A program made the position numbers and the translations under genes. Source: Brachynemurus nebulosus (taxonomy: Eukaryota > Arthropoda > Insecta > Neuroptera > Myrmeleontidae). Taken from it: DNA of 64,000 nucleotides. Location: the NCBI GenBank assembly GCA_035578155.1, contig JAPWDM010000005.1, forward strand, positions 18,226,877 through 18,290,876. Direction: 5' to 3'. The notes under the pieces are model-generated. The model did no database searches. It worked only from the letters and a program-made list of their open reading frames with translations, and was not told the DNA's origin. The stretch's first letter is position 1. Each line of letters starts with the position of its first letter. This document shows positions 1 to 13,204 of the stretch, in pieces.

Positions 1-49
1 TGAAAAAGTTAAAAAAAAAAATTGAAAAGAGAAGAATTTTGTTGGAAAA

Positions 50-140
50 GCATCGATTCGAACCTAGGACCTTTTCGTCTGTATATTAAAAAAAAGTTAC
101 ATATATGAGAGCAGAGTCTAACCGCACCACCAGCGGCCGC
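50..140 (-). repeat. tRNA-like SINE head fragment
   Basis: Read on the minus strand, a tRNA-like 5' segment (GGTGGTGCGGTTAGACTCTG) is followed about 50 nt later by GGTTCGAATC, which fits the pol III B-box pattern. The spacing is too long and the arms pair too poorly for a functional tRNA. A tRNA-derived SINE remnant is the simplest reading. It could also be a decayed tRNA pseudogene. Confidence 0.35.
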
Positions 141-383
141 TGTTGCAGGCAGTACCAACTAACTGATACATACCAAACACGATTTGTTATTGGAAATTTT
201 TCGTGCGTTTAATTTCTAAACGAAGGCGCACTGGTCTAAATTATTATTATTACAATACTCAGAGAAATATATTTTACAACATGTATTAATTTCTCCCAAA
301 TTCGTGATTCCCATGTTTGATACTCCCCTTGTTAGAGCAATGGTTCAAGAGCTCTCGTTTTCTTTAATGAAAAACTATATTCT

Positions 384-612
384 CGGCATCGGACGTGTCT
401 GGCTGAAGAACTCATCCAAGCGTTTGGGGCTTCCAACGTATTACCCAAATTTCATCAAAATAGGACGTTTCGTTCGAGATATATAAACTTTAGTGAATAT
501 GACTTTCGGGTTCTTGGTATCTAAAAACAAATTTCTGTCACAGTCCCGGGTTCAAGTTGCACAATGACAGCGGTTGTAATAGCTGAGTTTTCTTTCTGGA
601 AGTTCGCTGAAA
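384..612 (+). repeat. Dispersed repeat, copy A (SINE-like, internal B-box-like motif)
   Basis: This segment matches, in the opposite orientation, a second copy at about 11750-12135. Shared blocks include GGACGTGTCTGGCT near 391, a TTTAGTGAATAT block near 489 and AGTCCCGGGTTCAAG near 543. The last contains a GGTTCAA B-box-like core. In this copy the junction before TTTAGTGAATAT is a short ATATATAA, whereas in copy B the same point is expanded into a long microsatellite. The nearby 60-codon open frame lies inside the repeat and is not considered a gene. Confidence 0.5.
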
Positions 613-2460
613 ATATAAAGCAAGATATGCCATTGCTAATCGTTATTTTCAAATTGTTTTAGTAATATATCCAGTTTAGAATACAATGCTCTTACGGATC
701 GGTACAGGATAACAAGAATTCGCAAAACAATGCCTTTTTTCTTTCCTCGCATTAATAACACCTATTCTTCCTGTTTATTAGTAGACAAAATAATTCCTTT
801 CTATATTATCAAATATCAAAAATACTTTCTTGTTGAATAGCGAAATGTTCTTTTTTCATTTGTATAATTAATTTTCTTAAGATTAATTCATTTAAGAAGA
901 TGAAATGGCCCGGGACAACAGTGAAGTCGACTAACTGCGATGAACGCTGGCGAAGGCGGGGATGAATGGACGAATGGTAAACGCGGCAAAATGAAACTAA
1001 TAAATTTCATTAACACTTTACCCTTAATTTAATTACAAAAGAAAAATGTTTTTCTTTTAACCATTTCCATCGTTTTACCCTCACAAATGATTTAAATCAA
1101 ATAAACAACACTGGAGAGAAAGAAAGTTTTTCCGAGCGACGGAAAATTCGACATAAAATTTATTTATTATTTTTTTATTTATTTCTTTCATTATATACAA
1201 ATTACTTTATAAATATTTAAATGGGTTTTTATATTTTTAATTTCTGTTTTTCCGCCTTCGAAAATTGACATCATCTTTCACACGACAACAACATAATTAT
1301 TCACGGTACCAACTTATAAAAGTTGATTTCACTGTTATTAACTTTCTGCCTTAATGCCACTTCTTAGGAACGTCAGAAAAATTTATCAAGTTGTTGATGT
1401 GAAGCTTTAAAATATAAAGCTCACTTATACTCTCATACAATTTAAAAAGCTTTTTGTTATAAACTTTTTTTTACGATGTCAATGTACTAACTGAGAAGAA
1501 AATGTTTATATTTGTCAGGTGATCAAGTTCAGAGTTTGAACTTTTAGTACAATTTTGTACTTGCAACTTGCAACTTCAACAAGAAATTTATAGTTTTTTT
1601 TTCTTAAAATGAAATTTTATGTAAGATTGTTGAGCGAAACATGATGGTCTATGTACAGTAAGAAATGGAGAAATGTTGTTAATATCTAATTCATTTTTCA
1701 ACAAGAGGTATGCTCAGAAATAGAGGTAATATCTTTGTCAAGGGTTAGGAGAGACCATAAAGGCCATATATTCCCCCCTCTACAAATTTACTTTACACCA
1801 CATGTACAGCAATTAGTAGACGAAAAAAAATTAATAAATGTAACAATACATAAAATAATGATAAAAAAAAAAAAACGCCGTGAGCAGCGGGGCCCCATCA
1901 CGGTAGTCGAATTTTCCCCTTCATCTTCGGTATTGAATGTCTACAAGCGAAATGTGATTGAAAGTCTACAACCGAATTGTCATTTTGTTGGTTTCAAAAC
2001 TGGTGATGAGTGTTCGGCTGATCGAGGCTTTAAAAAAAGGTTTTAAGTATTTAAGGGCTGTATCTCAGTAAATTTCAATTTTGTGCCGAAAACAGGTAGC
2101 AGAAAAAAAGCCAACACAATTCGTACGAGGACATTCCTGCCCATGTTTATCCGCTAATTGCCTTTATGTTTTAGTTTTAAAAATTAAAAAAAGGACCTTA
2201 AATAGTAAACTGGAAGGCCTTTATAAAGATATTTTTTCTTTCCAAAAAAATCCAAAATTTCTATTTTATAAATACTAAAAATCCAAAATTCCTAATTTAT
2301 AAATAAACAGTCACTTTAATAACATTTTTAAATTACTTAATATGTATGTATTTCATTTGTTATAAAAGTAAGTTCACTTTTTTTTAAATTTTTTAAAATT
2401 ACTATTCGCCTACTTGTATTTAGAATAAACATAATGCTTTTAAAACACATTTAACAATAG
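613..2460. other. No gene recognised
   Basis: AT-rich sequence without a convincing coding frame. A short GC-richer island lies at about 905-990. Open frames at 1735-2278 have low-complexity lysine-rich translations and no recognisable motif. They are not called. Confidence 0.4.
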
Positions 2461-2479
2461 CATTCAATTCCGATGTAAA

Positions 2480-3350
2480 AATGGGAGAAGTGGGGGGAAA
2501 AGTGATGCGGACTCCCTACAAGGTACTAGCTGGATACTAACTGAATACACGTACAAAATTTCAGCCCTCTAGGTTTCCTTATGGAGTCTCTAGACGTGTT
2601 AGAAAACAAGCAAAAAAATTAAGGAAATATTGGCGTCAAAATCGTGGGGGTAAGGGTTAAAAGTTGAAACCTCCAAAAAACAGTGTCTGGCTATTAGCTT
2701 AACCTGTACACCAAATTTCAGCCCTCTAGGTTTATTTGGGGAGATTTTGACCCGAACGAAACTGTTAAAAAACAAGAAAAATCATGTTCTTTTGGGTATA
2801 AAAATGGTGGGGGTAGGGGTTAAAAGTCGAGACCCCCAAAAGGCACCCCCTTGATACTAACTCAATCCGAATACAAAATTTCAGCCCTCTAGGTTTATTC
2901 GGGTGACCTGTGCGAGTCGTACAAACTTCGAAAACGTCAAAAATGCATGAAATTGTAGCTTAAAAATGAGGGGGGTGGGGGTAAAATATTAAAACCTCCA
3001 AAAAGCACAACCTAGGTACGAACTTTATCAACACACCAAATTTCAACCCTCTACGTTAATTCTGGGGGGCTGGGGGCCTGTTAGATCCAGCGAAAATCGT
3101 TTTTCCCCCCTCTACTCCCACCATATCATCCTAGGAAGCTGAATTTTGGATATGTTGTAGATAATTGACCGAAACATTATTTAAAACCGGTTTGGAAAAG
3201 TTTTATTGCTTTTCCGCCCCCCACCACCCCCTTAAAGGTCGGGTCAGAAAAAAAATTTGCCCAAAATTGGACCCCACTTTGATAGTATGAGGTGCCTCGA
3301 AAATGAGCCCCATTTACCAAATTTCATCTCTTAACTTCCATAGGGAGGCC
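2480..3350 (+). repeat. Diverged ~160-bp tandem repeat, four to five units
   Basis: The phrase AATTTCAGCCCTCTAGGTTT, or a close variant, recurs at about 2556, 2714, 2877 and 3040. A more diverged form is near 3318. Each is followed by a G-rich GTGGGGGTAGGGGTTAAAA-type block and an AACCTCCAAAA block. The period is about 157-163 bp. The same family, in opposite orientation, is found at 45050-45321 and 46213-46400. Confidence 0.7.
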
Positions 3351-3374
3351 CTACACAAATTAAAAGGTTGCGGG

Positions 3375-3377
<3 letters not shown>

Positions 3378-3466
<89 letters not shown>
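3378..3466. repeat. (TA)n microsatellite
   Basis: Uninterrupted TA dinucleotide run of about 88 bp. The IYIY-type frames that cross it on both strands are artefacts of the repeat. Confidence 0.95.
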
Positions 3467-3469
<3 letters not shown>

Positions 3470-6138
3470 CATTTTTTTTTCTACATATTCGTGTTCTACG
3501 GGTCCGAAAACGGATAGCGCCCCTACTCTCGCTAAAAAAATAATAATTTTTTTTCCATTTTCTTCCATTGTTTTATAACTGTAGCATATCATTGATAAGT
3601 AGGTTAAAACACTTTTCAATGAAAGAGTGAGTTAACGCTGTGTCTCCAATTTCTACAGGCAAAGAGTTCCATAGCTTAGCACCAATTACGTAAAAAGATG
3701 AACCGCCAATCGCTGAAGTTGTTCTAGGGACACATAATTTCGTTGTTCGTGTGTTGTATGAATGAAAACTACTCAATTCTACAAAATTGTTGAAATGTAT
3801 GTTGGTTTATTGACCACACGAATAACTTTATGGATTAGCCGTAGGATATTAAGTATCCGAGTTTTCTTGAAATTCAGCATATCTTGTTCAATTAGAAATG
3901 GGTGAATCTCCTCTCTTCTCCGTAAGTTACATGCAAATCTTAGACAAGAATTTTGAACTTTTTGCAGTTTATAGCATAGCTGTTCGCTGAGACCATGATA
4001 ACAAACATCACCGTAAGTAATGTACGGAATGATAAGCTGTTTAATTAAGCCGATTTTAATTTTCGTAGTCAGCATGTATTTAATATTATATAGGATTTTC
4101 AGTCGATAATACGTCTTGGAACAGACGGAATTAATATGCTTATCCCAACGTAAATTTTGATCCAAGGTCATTCCGAGTACTTTAGCTGACTGGACATAAT
4201 CAACAGAAATATCAGATATACAGATATTAGTATTTGATAAGATAATTAAATTTTTACGTTCTGTTACCACCATTAGAAGGCTAATAGATGACTTTAGTTT
4301 CTTCTGACAACTCTATACTATAAGTTAATCAAACAAATTAATACAATTTACAATTAAAAATGTCTGTCACCTACAGGTGACACTGGGAATTGCCAAGTTA
4401 AGAAATTTTGAACAGTAGATCGAGTCCCGACTGGCATAACAACTGTTTTACTTGGATTTAATCTTAGATTATTTGCATTTGCCCACGAAACGATATTATT
4501 TAAATCAATATTTAAAAGATTAATTTGACGATTGACATCAGTAGTTGAGGCAATAGTAATAAGTTGAATGTCAGCAGCATATTGATGTATATCCGAATAT
4601 TTAATATGTTTATGAAGATCTGCAACGTAGATGTTAAAAAGCAGAGGTCCAAGAATGCTGCCTTGAGGAACACCACAGTTTACCTTTAGTGCATCGGAAA
4701 TTATTGTTTTTCCTTGACAAAGAATCTTTGTTCGTTGGAATCTATTTGAGAGTCTTCAAACTATCTTCTTGTGAGGTGAAAAAATCCTAACGAGTCTAAT
4801 TTTGAAATGAGACGTGAATGGCTAACTATATCAAATGCCTTGGAGAAATCTAAGAGAGTCAAAAAGGCAATGTTGCCATTGTCAATGCAACTTTTTAATT
4901 GACTTACAGTATGTACCAGTGCTGTTGTTGTACTGTGATGTTTACGAAAAACGGATAGTTTTTCATAGTAGAAATTATTTCGTTCAAGATATTCATCAAC
5001 TTGTTTGTGCACTATCTTCTCAATTATTTTAGACATAGCTGGTAGAATGCTGATAGGCCTGTAATATTCAACTTTGTCTGCATTTTTTGTCTTGGGAATG
5101 AATGTTATAACGAACAATTTCCAAATTTCTGGGATCGAGCAACTACCTATATATGGAAAAGTTAATGATTTCTGTTAGAGAATTTAAACAAAATGGTAAA
5201 AAGGGCTTAATCTCCGCCGCCGATAAATTATCAATTCCGCTAAGCAGATTTGCTGAGTGATTTTATAGCAACTTGGATTTCGTTATTATCTACACACATT
5301 AGCTCGAACTTTTTCGAATTATGATGCATTAGTGTACGAACATCAAATAAATGATTTGTTTCCATGCTGTTATCTGTTACAGTTTGATGAAAGTAGTTGT
5401 TGAATATAGCTGGATCGGAGAGGAAATGTGGAATATCATTAATCGAATTATCATTCACGACTTGCATATGACGTAATCCCTTCCAAAGTTCACGAGAACA
5501 ATTCGAATTTAGACTGATTGTAGTTTCAATAATATTTTGTTTACTAGACCGAATCATATGTTTTGTGCTTTTCAGTTTTTCTTTGTAATATAACCAATCA
5601 ATAGGATTTTTCGAAGTACGGTATTTTAACCAGGCATTGTTCTTCTTTCTAATTTCCTTTAAGATTTCAGCTGTTATCCATGGGTTATATCTTTTATAAG
5701 TGTTTTTAGTTTTAAGAGGTGCATAGCAATCAAGCAGATGTTTCATTTGCTCTATCAGGTAACTTAGTTTAGTGTTAATGTCAGGTAAAAATCTTATAGC
5801 ATTCCAATCAACTGAAGAAGCTGCAGTTTGAAATTCAGTGTAATTTATGTTTCTAAAATTTCTGTACTCAATAACTTTTTTATTGCGGATGGAACTTTTT
5901 CTTGATAAATATTCAAAAGTAATGAAATTAGGATCTGAATTACCAAGTAGTGAATGATATTTTCCGGTTGTGTTGTAAATAATAGATCAATTAAAGTACT
6001 GGAATTAAATGTTATTCTAGAAGGCTTTGATATGAGCTGCGTGAAACCCAGTTCGTGAAAAACATCCGCGGATAAAGATGGTATATCTGATCCTAAGAGA
6101 TTGATATTAAAATCACCAACGCAAATTACATTTCTGTA

Positions 6139-6676
6139 AACTTGTAATTTCATTATTTGCCTTTATTTGGCGATAAACCTGGCCCTGAACCATTGACGAA
6201 AGTCAATGGAACTAATTTGAATAGGTGATTCACAAGGCGATTTGTGGCTTTTACAGATGTTTTTTTCTAAAAATGTTTTTCCGTTTCTTCTTTTACTTTT
6301 TCTGTTCTCTATTGCAAGTTTGGTCTTCAGATGTTTTGTTGTTTCACATTTCCGTTTTCGTATATCATTTTTAGTGATATACGTATTTCCTTTTTTGCAA
6401 CCAACGAGTTGCTATATTTGACATTGTTTGATTTGATTGGTTTTGATCTAAACTAAAAGGTTTTTAGTTTCTTTTGTTTATGAAAAAATTTTTTAAATTT
6501 TTTCATTTTTATTTTTATTTTAATTGACTTTTATATTCTTGTCTTGATAATGGTGTTTTGAGACACCGAAACCGGTCGACATGTTGAAGATTGGTTAAAA
6601 AATTCTGTTTGGTTTTTTGTTCATCTTAATATTGAGGTTTATCGCCAAATAAAGTCAAATAATGAAATTACAAGTT
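6139..6676. mobile_element. 538-bp inverted-repeat element inserted in the LINE endonuclease
   Basis: Nearly identical 42-bp inverted repeats (6139-6180 and 6635-6676, starting AACTTGTAATTTCATTATTTG on both strands, one difference visible) are flanked by a TA on each side (6137-6138 and 6677-6678). The insert separates the GIVYRPPN part of the LINE endonuclease from its VGDFN part. It has no coding capacity. Its plus strand carries a hammerhead-like motif at 6540-6581. The TA duplication suggests DNA transposition, but TA is frequent here, so that reading is not secure. Confidence 0.65.
6540..6581 (+). ncRNA. Hammerhead-ribozyme-like motif (locus 1)
   Basis: Stem I is UGUC/GACA (6540-6543 with 6578-6581). 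A UUGAUAA box plus U follows (6544-6551). Stem II is GGUGU/ACACC with a 6-nt loop. Then come GAAA (6568-6571), self-complementary CCGG and UC (6576-6577). Compared with the hammerhead box CUGANGA there are two deviations (first C to U, last G to A), plus one extra U before stem II. It is probably a degenerate copy. Confidence 0.35.
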
Positions 6677-7138
6677 TAAAATTGTTTGGCGAAAATAGAG
6701 GTAACAATTTATTTACATTTTTGTATTTAAAATAGATCTCCTTTAAATCGTCACTAAAAATACGAAATTCTTCCGAGCTACAATTTGGTGGTCTATACAC
6801 GATACCGACTGCAGTCTTATTACTGACATCATCTTCCAGTTCAATCCACAAGCACTCAACTCCAATTTTGGATTCCATTGCAATTTAACTTTTCGTTTCA
6901 TTGCGAATAATAATTGCTACACCGCCTGCGAAAGTATCTTTATCCGTACGATATATTTTACGAATTTCGAATAAAGTTTCAGGATATGATTGTAACGGAT
7001 TTAACCACGTTTTACAAAGTAATATTATATCAAAATCAGTTATAGCTAGTTTTAACTCGTCTATATTTTTACAGAGTGACCGAATATTGGTAAAAGCAAT
7101 TTTTAATGGTGTTTCGTAGCTATTTGTAGAGAGGGAAG

Positions 7139-7549
7139 TTAGGTGTTTTTTTCATTGGAAGCAACAATTTTCGGTTGACCGCAAATATATCGTATAGTTA
7201 CATTTTCCTCAATTAATCGTCTTTTTTCTAATTCCGCTCGTAAATTTTTTAGATGTTCTCGCTGCTTTGGAGTCTGATCATTAGACATTGAGATAGAAGC
7301 AAAATTCTGAATGGACCTGAGTTTCGCCTTGTTTTTTAAAATAATTCGAGCTTCTTCGCTGGTTTTGAATACCTTAATGGGCCTAGGACAGGATGCATTT
7401 GTGCTGACAATACCCAGACGAAATACTGATGCAGATTGAAAGTCGCACTGGTTAGTTACATTTGATAAGATGTTACAGACAGTATTTGTTTTCTCAAATA
7501 TTCCACGGCAGGGATGCCAGTTGTTGAACATTTTTATATCTTCTATCAT
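7139..7549 (-). pseudogene. LINE ORF1-like protein fragment
   Basis: A 136-codon minus-strand frame lies directly upstream of the LINE endonuclease. It contains FRLGIVSTNASCPRPIKV, ILKNKAKL, QTPKQREHLKNLRAELEKR and TIRYICGQPKIV. From family knowledge, this order (FRLG, RPRPLKV, LKNKxKL, DRTPxQR, IRYxxGxPKIV) is what ORF1 proteins of arthropod CR1/Jockey-like LINEs commonly show next to a baculovirus-FP-like domain. The N-terminal part is missing or out of frame, so this is a truncated copy. It is spaced about 25-40 bp from the ORF2 remnant on the same strand, which supports a single LINE. Confidence 0.6.
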
Positions 7550-7559
7550 AAAAATGTAA

Positions 7560-10500
7560 GTATTTTCTTACTAAAACACAAAACATTTTATAAGTTAAAA
7601 ATAAGTCACGACAAATAGAAATCATCTTGATATTTCAATGACTTTCGCATGAATTTTTAATGACTATCGCGTGAGTGGTTACTACCAGAAGACCACCAGA
7701 GGTTCCCAATGTACGGCTCGACCCGCTGGCTTAATGCCGTTCGTGATGTTATATATCGAATTTGTAAATTATATCTTTTTGGAAAAGCTAATAAATATGA
7801 TAATATTATAGTTAAACATTTATCCCTTGAAAATTATCAAATTTTATGTGTAATATCTCTTAGAGATTTTATATATCAACGAATTTTACTATGCGAATTA
7901 CTTTTCTGCTATAATTTATTCGGCAATCTATTTTGCATAAATCAGGTTTTTAGGTCAAAATAACAAAATTCGTTCAGAAACTGTAATTTAATTTCGTTGT
8001 ATGATTTTAGTGTGGTGTTTACAATTCTGTTTTCGTCAAAAATGAAAAAAGCAGTGTTCCAAACCTATGAGCAGTTTCAAACTTCATATTTCTAGCATAA
8101 GAATTACTGTGATGACGTCATCAAGTTAAACTTTATCTATTTCAGATTAACAAAAATGGGATGAATTAGAACTGTTGGTGAAATTTGGATAACTTGAGCA
8201 CGAAATAAATTTTTTTTTTTTTTTTTTAAAACAGTCAATTCGTTCAAAAAATTTGATTAATTTTCTGGAATTGATTTTTATCTTATAGGCTATATCCTTA
8301 GGTCCAATCTGTGAATTAGGAAATCGACAAAAAGACTGGTACTGCGATAAACCGGTCGATAGCAGGCTTCCTTAATTTATTTTTTTCTTTTTGGGTGGAG
8401 GGAGGGAAATCTCAAATATTTTAGTATTTACAATTTGGTCCGCCGACGTAAAATTTTGCGAAACGTTGGTTACTACAATAAACGTAGAAGAAAAACATAA
8501 TACTTTTCAGTCTGTTTTGCAGAAGTTTTATAACGTTAGACGGAATTAAATTAAAAAAATTGCAAAAAAAGATAAATTCCATTAAAAAGATTAGTCGTGC
8601 TTGAATTAATACATAATAAATACAGTTGAGGCAAAATTTTCCCTACAGATTTTTTAACTTCATTAAAAATTGATATGGTTCCTTCAAAATTTGTTTACAT
8701 CTGTATCGTAACTTAACCGCAGTCATAACCGAATCGTTTTCAATTCAATTTTTGTGACAAGTACGAAAATAACGAAACATGATTGTAGATGGAATTGCAG
8801 GGAAATATATTGTCAAACTGAATATGAATTAAAGTTGAATTTGATTTTTTCCATTTGTTTCCATTTTGTGTAGCGAAAAATTTAAAAAATATCATTGTGC
8901 AATAAAATAAATAGAGTAATATACATACATCTTTATGTTATAGCGATGTATTTGACATATTTTCAATTTACAAACTACAGAAAAATTGTATTTTATATAA
9001 ATGTTACAAATTTTATTGTAAACGATATATTAGTATGTTGAGAATTCTTGTCATATTTTTGTACAAAAAAAGAAGTAAAATAGTTTTTTGATTAAAATTA
9101 TTTTAATTTTCGACCAAGTTCTAATCTCTGCATTTGATCTGTAATTTTGTTAGCGTACTCCAGAGGCTTAGGATTTTTAATTTAGGTAAGTCTAAATTTT
9201 CCTATACCGTAGACCATTTTGTAATCCGGCACTGCGTCAGTCCGGTACTCCAGTATTCCGGCGCGTTCAGACGGACGTGGAGGGGAATTCAAGTTGAGAC
9301 ATGTTACTGAGCACTAGTATAAGTTAGTAGTAATTTTGTATTTCTATTACTAATCAAACCTGACATTTTGTGCATTAATGTGTTTTTAATGCATTTTTCC
9401 AGTAATCCAGTAAAAAATACAAGAAGCAATTTTTTATCGGGTCAAAAATAGAAAAGTTATCTGACCTCAAAGGTTTTCATCGTTTTTTGCTAATAATTTT
9501 CTTACTTTAAAAGCTACTTAAAAAAAGTTAATTACAAAAGTTGTAGAAAATAAAATCATCTACCAAAAAGATCTTTACAAAATTTTTGTCAGACTAACGG
9601 TCTTGGAGATATTCGAAGAAAAATAATTCGACCTTTTTTCGAAAATGGCGGCTGAACAACAACACCGACAATCCCGAAAACTCAGTTTTACGTTCAACAC
9701 TGACCCCCCTACCACTTTCAAAAAAAAAAAAAAAAAAAATTGCTGCCTAACCCGACAGAAAATCAAGTGATATGTGAAGCAACGCATTTTAGTAAGGTAA
9801 GGTCGATATTTTCTAAATACATAATTATGTTTTAAGAACCACAAGCCAGTGAGTAGATTTATTTTATCCACTCCACGTGCGCGGACGAAGAAAGGTATCC
9901 TACTTTAATATGGTTTATCTAACAATATAATTTTATAACCATAAGTATAATGTAATTATGAAATGTTTTCTTATAGGTGGTAGATTTATTTCGTTATAGA
10001 GAATTTTCAGTGTATGTTTAAATATATTTTGGTGTAGGTTTCAAACTAACTTATATTACACGTTTATAATGAAGATAATAAATAAAAGCAACGATCAGTT
10101 AAACTGGCACCACTGGCAGCAGTCAGTAATTGTAACTATATTCATGTTAATACCAACATAATATATTTATGTAGTGTTTAACGTAAATATACAATAATAA
10201 ACATTTATTACATTAAAACATAAAACTGAACCCGAGCTATTGTTAAAACCTCCCACCCTACCTATTTCCGAATAGAACAGTTTGCGTGCAATTTGAAACG
10301 GATCACGTGACAAATTGCATTTGTTTATCTGTTCTTCAACTATTTATCCTCAAACTAATAGCGTTGTAGGGGTACCTGAGGTTTCGAATTTTAATGGATA
10401 TAGAGAAATTAATATACCGATACCAAAGAAAAGAATGGGGTAATTGTGTTTATTATGAATTGTTTGATGGTATCGGTGACTATTATATACCTACCCTCTC

Positions 10501-11740
10501 TAAATTTTGTTTTATTTAAAAAATTCGAACATTTGGAGAGAGCAATCGATTTAATTTTACATGTTCTATAAAACTCGAAGATGTTGGTAGTATATATGTT
10601 TGAGAGTAGATTATAAATTATGTCTACTTCATCTTAACTATTTCAAATGTGTCTAATTTGTGATAGTAGTAATTAATGAAAATCTTACGTAATTCTTTAT
10701 TTGTACAGTGCCTTAAATATTTATAAGGTAGCTTTTTCCAGAAAGTGGAAAATTTTTCTCTCCTTGCTTCGTATAAATTCGAATCTATTCCGTACTGCTG
10801 TATTTGATGGGTTGTCTGTTGATGGTGGGAAATACAGAAAATGTAGTGGACACTTTTTTTACTATTTCCGTTTTAACAAGTTAAGCTTCAATTGTAAGGA
10901 CTCGTCTTTAACGAATTTAAACACTTACGACAATAGCTATCTTATTGTTAGTTCTATCGAAAAAATCAATGTTTATATAATTTGAAATTCAAAAACAATT
11001 CACTATTCAAAATTTTCAGTATCTTGGCGTGTCTCTTCTTGAAAATGTAAGTTGATAAATCAAAAATATACCGTTTTTAAGAAGAATAAAAGCAAATCAA
11101 CAGATTGAAATTAAGCTCCCTTTAGGACATATACGTGAACAAAATTATTCCATGCTGAAAATAACTTCATTTCCTTCCTTCGTTTATATTACTACCTATT
11201 TAAATGGCTCGTAAAATAATGTTCAGCAGTCTCCAAAGTGGTAATAATATAAGAATTCAAGTTGCATTTGGCAAATTTCAAAAGTGAGAAGAGGTTCAAC
11301 TGTACCGTTGATTACACTTCTTAGCTGAATGCGTTTTACTGTTGCATTTTCATTTATTTATTTATTTATTTATTTTTTGCAAAATACATAATTTCTAAAG
11401 CGAAATCAGTGTTGGTCAGAATATGAAAAAATAGACAGCAGGATGACAATCTCGATACTATTATAATTTAGTAGAGTTATTTTTTTTCATATTTACAAAT
11501 AGACGTATGTATGCGTATGTACACAATTCCCCACACTTAATAGTATACAAATACACTATTGCACAGAAAAACATAACTGTTTTATTTTTATGTTTGTGAT
11601 TTGTTTTGTTTCTTGATTTTTTTGTTTTGTTAGTGACGAAAAAAATGAACGTTGCTAATCTCGTATTCTCTTTTGTTTCATTTTCGTTCCGGTGGTGGTA
11701 CCCATAACTATAGTTGATATGCATGTTCTACTAGTCTGGT
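7560..11740. other. No gene recognised
   Basis: AT-rich sequence with short homopolymers. CCGG-containing repeats at about 9217-9290 and a block at 9540-9720 look like transposon debris but have no boundaries that can be supported. No open frame has a recognisable motif. Confidence 0.4.
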
Positions 11741-11749
11741 GTTCATTTT

Positions 11750-12135
<386 letters not shown>

Positions 12136-12139
12136 GTTT

Positions 12140-13200
12140 TTGTTCTTGGAAAAAATTAGTTTTTTGCCAAGATTTCCACTTATTCAGAAATTTTTGCGAA
12201 ATTTTTTTGCACCATTTAAAAGAGGAGAAAAAATTACATAAAAAAGGTCTTTAAACTATTATTCTATGTCAACTAGTTTCCCAGAAAAACTAATTTTTAT
12301 AAACGGAAATTCGCTTTGGTATGCAGGATGTTGCGACAGGGGTATTTTGTTTTGTCCGGGTTGGTTTGGAAATGAAAGAAGTTGAAGAATAATTTTGATT
12401 AATTTTATACAAACACTACCATGTTGCCGTTGTTGTTGAATTAAATTCCCACCTCTGCCGCCTCACGCTTGTTGTTTTGTTTTAATGAACTGCATTCTGA
12501 TTGTTGAGTTCATTGTTTTTAACGGTGAATTTTTTTTGCGTGTTTTAATTAAGTTGTTCTCTTGGATGTTTTATTAGGTAATTATTAATTTTCGAGGGAA
12601 ATTAGATTTTTCTCTCTGAACGGTTTCTGCAGTTTGTACATAACTTGTGTTCTGTTTGTTTTTTTCCATACAGAATGATAAAAAAATGGTTTAGGACAGA
12701 GTTGTCATTTATTCTAATTATATTTGTGTTGTAATAGATTCCTTAATTTTGTTTTTTTTTTATTTTGGTAAGAAATTTAGAGTTAAAAGAAGTCCAGTCA
12801 AGGCAACTTGGCCAAATTGTTGAGAAGGTACAGAACTTTATAACGTCTACTGTAAAGCTATACTTGAACTAATTTCATCTTTTTGTAGTGAATGCGCTGA
12901 AAACGTAAAGGATTTCATAACCTCTATTGTAAAATGTAAACTTATGAACTGATTCTATCTTTTTGTATAGCTAATGCATTAAATACCCTTTTCAATGACA
13001 TAATTATATTTGAGTCGTCGAATTCCAAAACCAGCTATGTGCATCTCAAACGATTTCGAGTTATTCAACAAAAACTGTTAGTTATATTACTACAATAATA
13101 AATCATTGCATGATTTTGATATCAAAAAACGTATTAAATTCATGTTGATTCCTAGTGATAATCTATAATGTAGGAAAAGCACAAACAATTATATTTAAAT
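12140..13200. other. No gene recognised
   Basis: AT-rich. At about 12825-12985 there is a loose two-unit repeat of about 78 bp (ATAACGTCTACTGTAAAG and ATAACCTCTATTGTAAAA). No coding signal. Confidence 0.35.
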
Positions 13201-13204
13201 AAAT

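Larger units (their letters stand above)
3573..7115 (-). pseudogene. Decayed LINE ORF2: endonuclease plus reverse transcriptase (CR1/Jockey-like)
   Basis: Consecutive minus-strand frames together spell an apurinic endonuclease and reverse transcriptase of a non-LTR retrotransposon. Endonuclease parts are NIRSLCKNIDEL (about 7100-7060), GIVYRPPN (about 6800) and VICVGDFNINLL (about 6120). RT parts are YRPISILPAMSKIIEK and LLDFSKAFD (5117-4761), then CGVPQGSILGPLLFNIYVADL-type sequence (about 4675). The catalytic box reads YAAD instead of YADD. The C-terminal end has the HSYNTR and GAKLWNSLP motifs usual for CR1/Jockey-group elements (about 3750-3650). Several frameshifts, a stop, the catalytic substitution and a 538-bp insertion show that the copy is dead. 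No RNase H domain is seen. An ORF1-like frame lies immediately upstream. Confidence 0.85.

Noticed and set aside
50..140. Functional tRNA gene
   Set aside because: A- and B-box-like segments are too far apart and the cloverleaf stems do not pair. Called as a SINE-like remnant instead.
1735..2278. Two plus-strand frames of 103 and 65 codons
   Set aside because: Low-complexity, lysine-rich, no motif, no splice or promoter context.
3150..3190. GACCGAAAC block as a sixth hammerhead-like locus
   Set aside because: No CUGANGA-like box or stem II precedes it, and no closing stem can be drawn.
3303..3619. Overlapping open frames of IYIYIY composition on both strands
   Set aside because: They are translations of the (TA)n tract. 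The same applies at 11864-12254, 40999-41193, 42690-42878 and 49099-49299.
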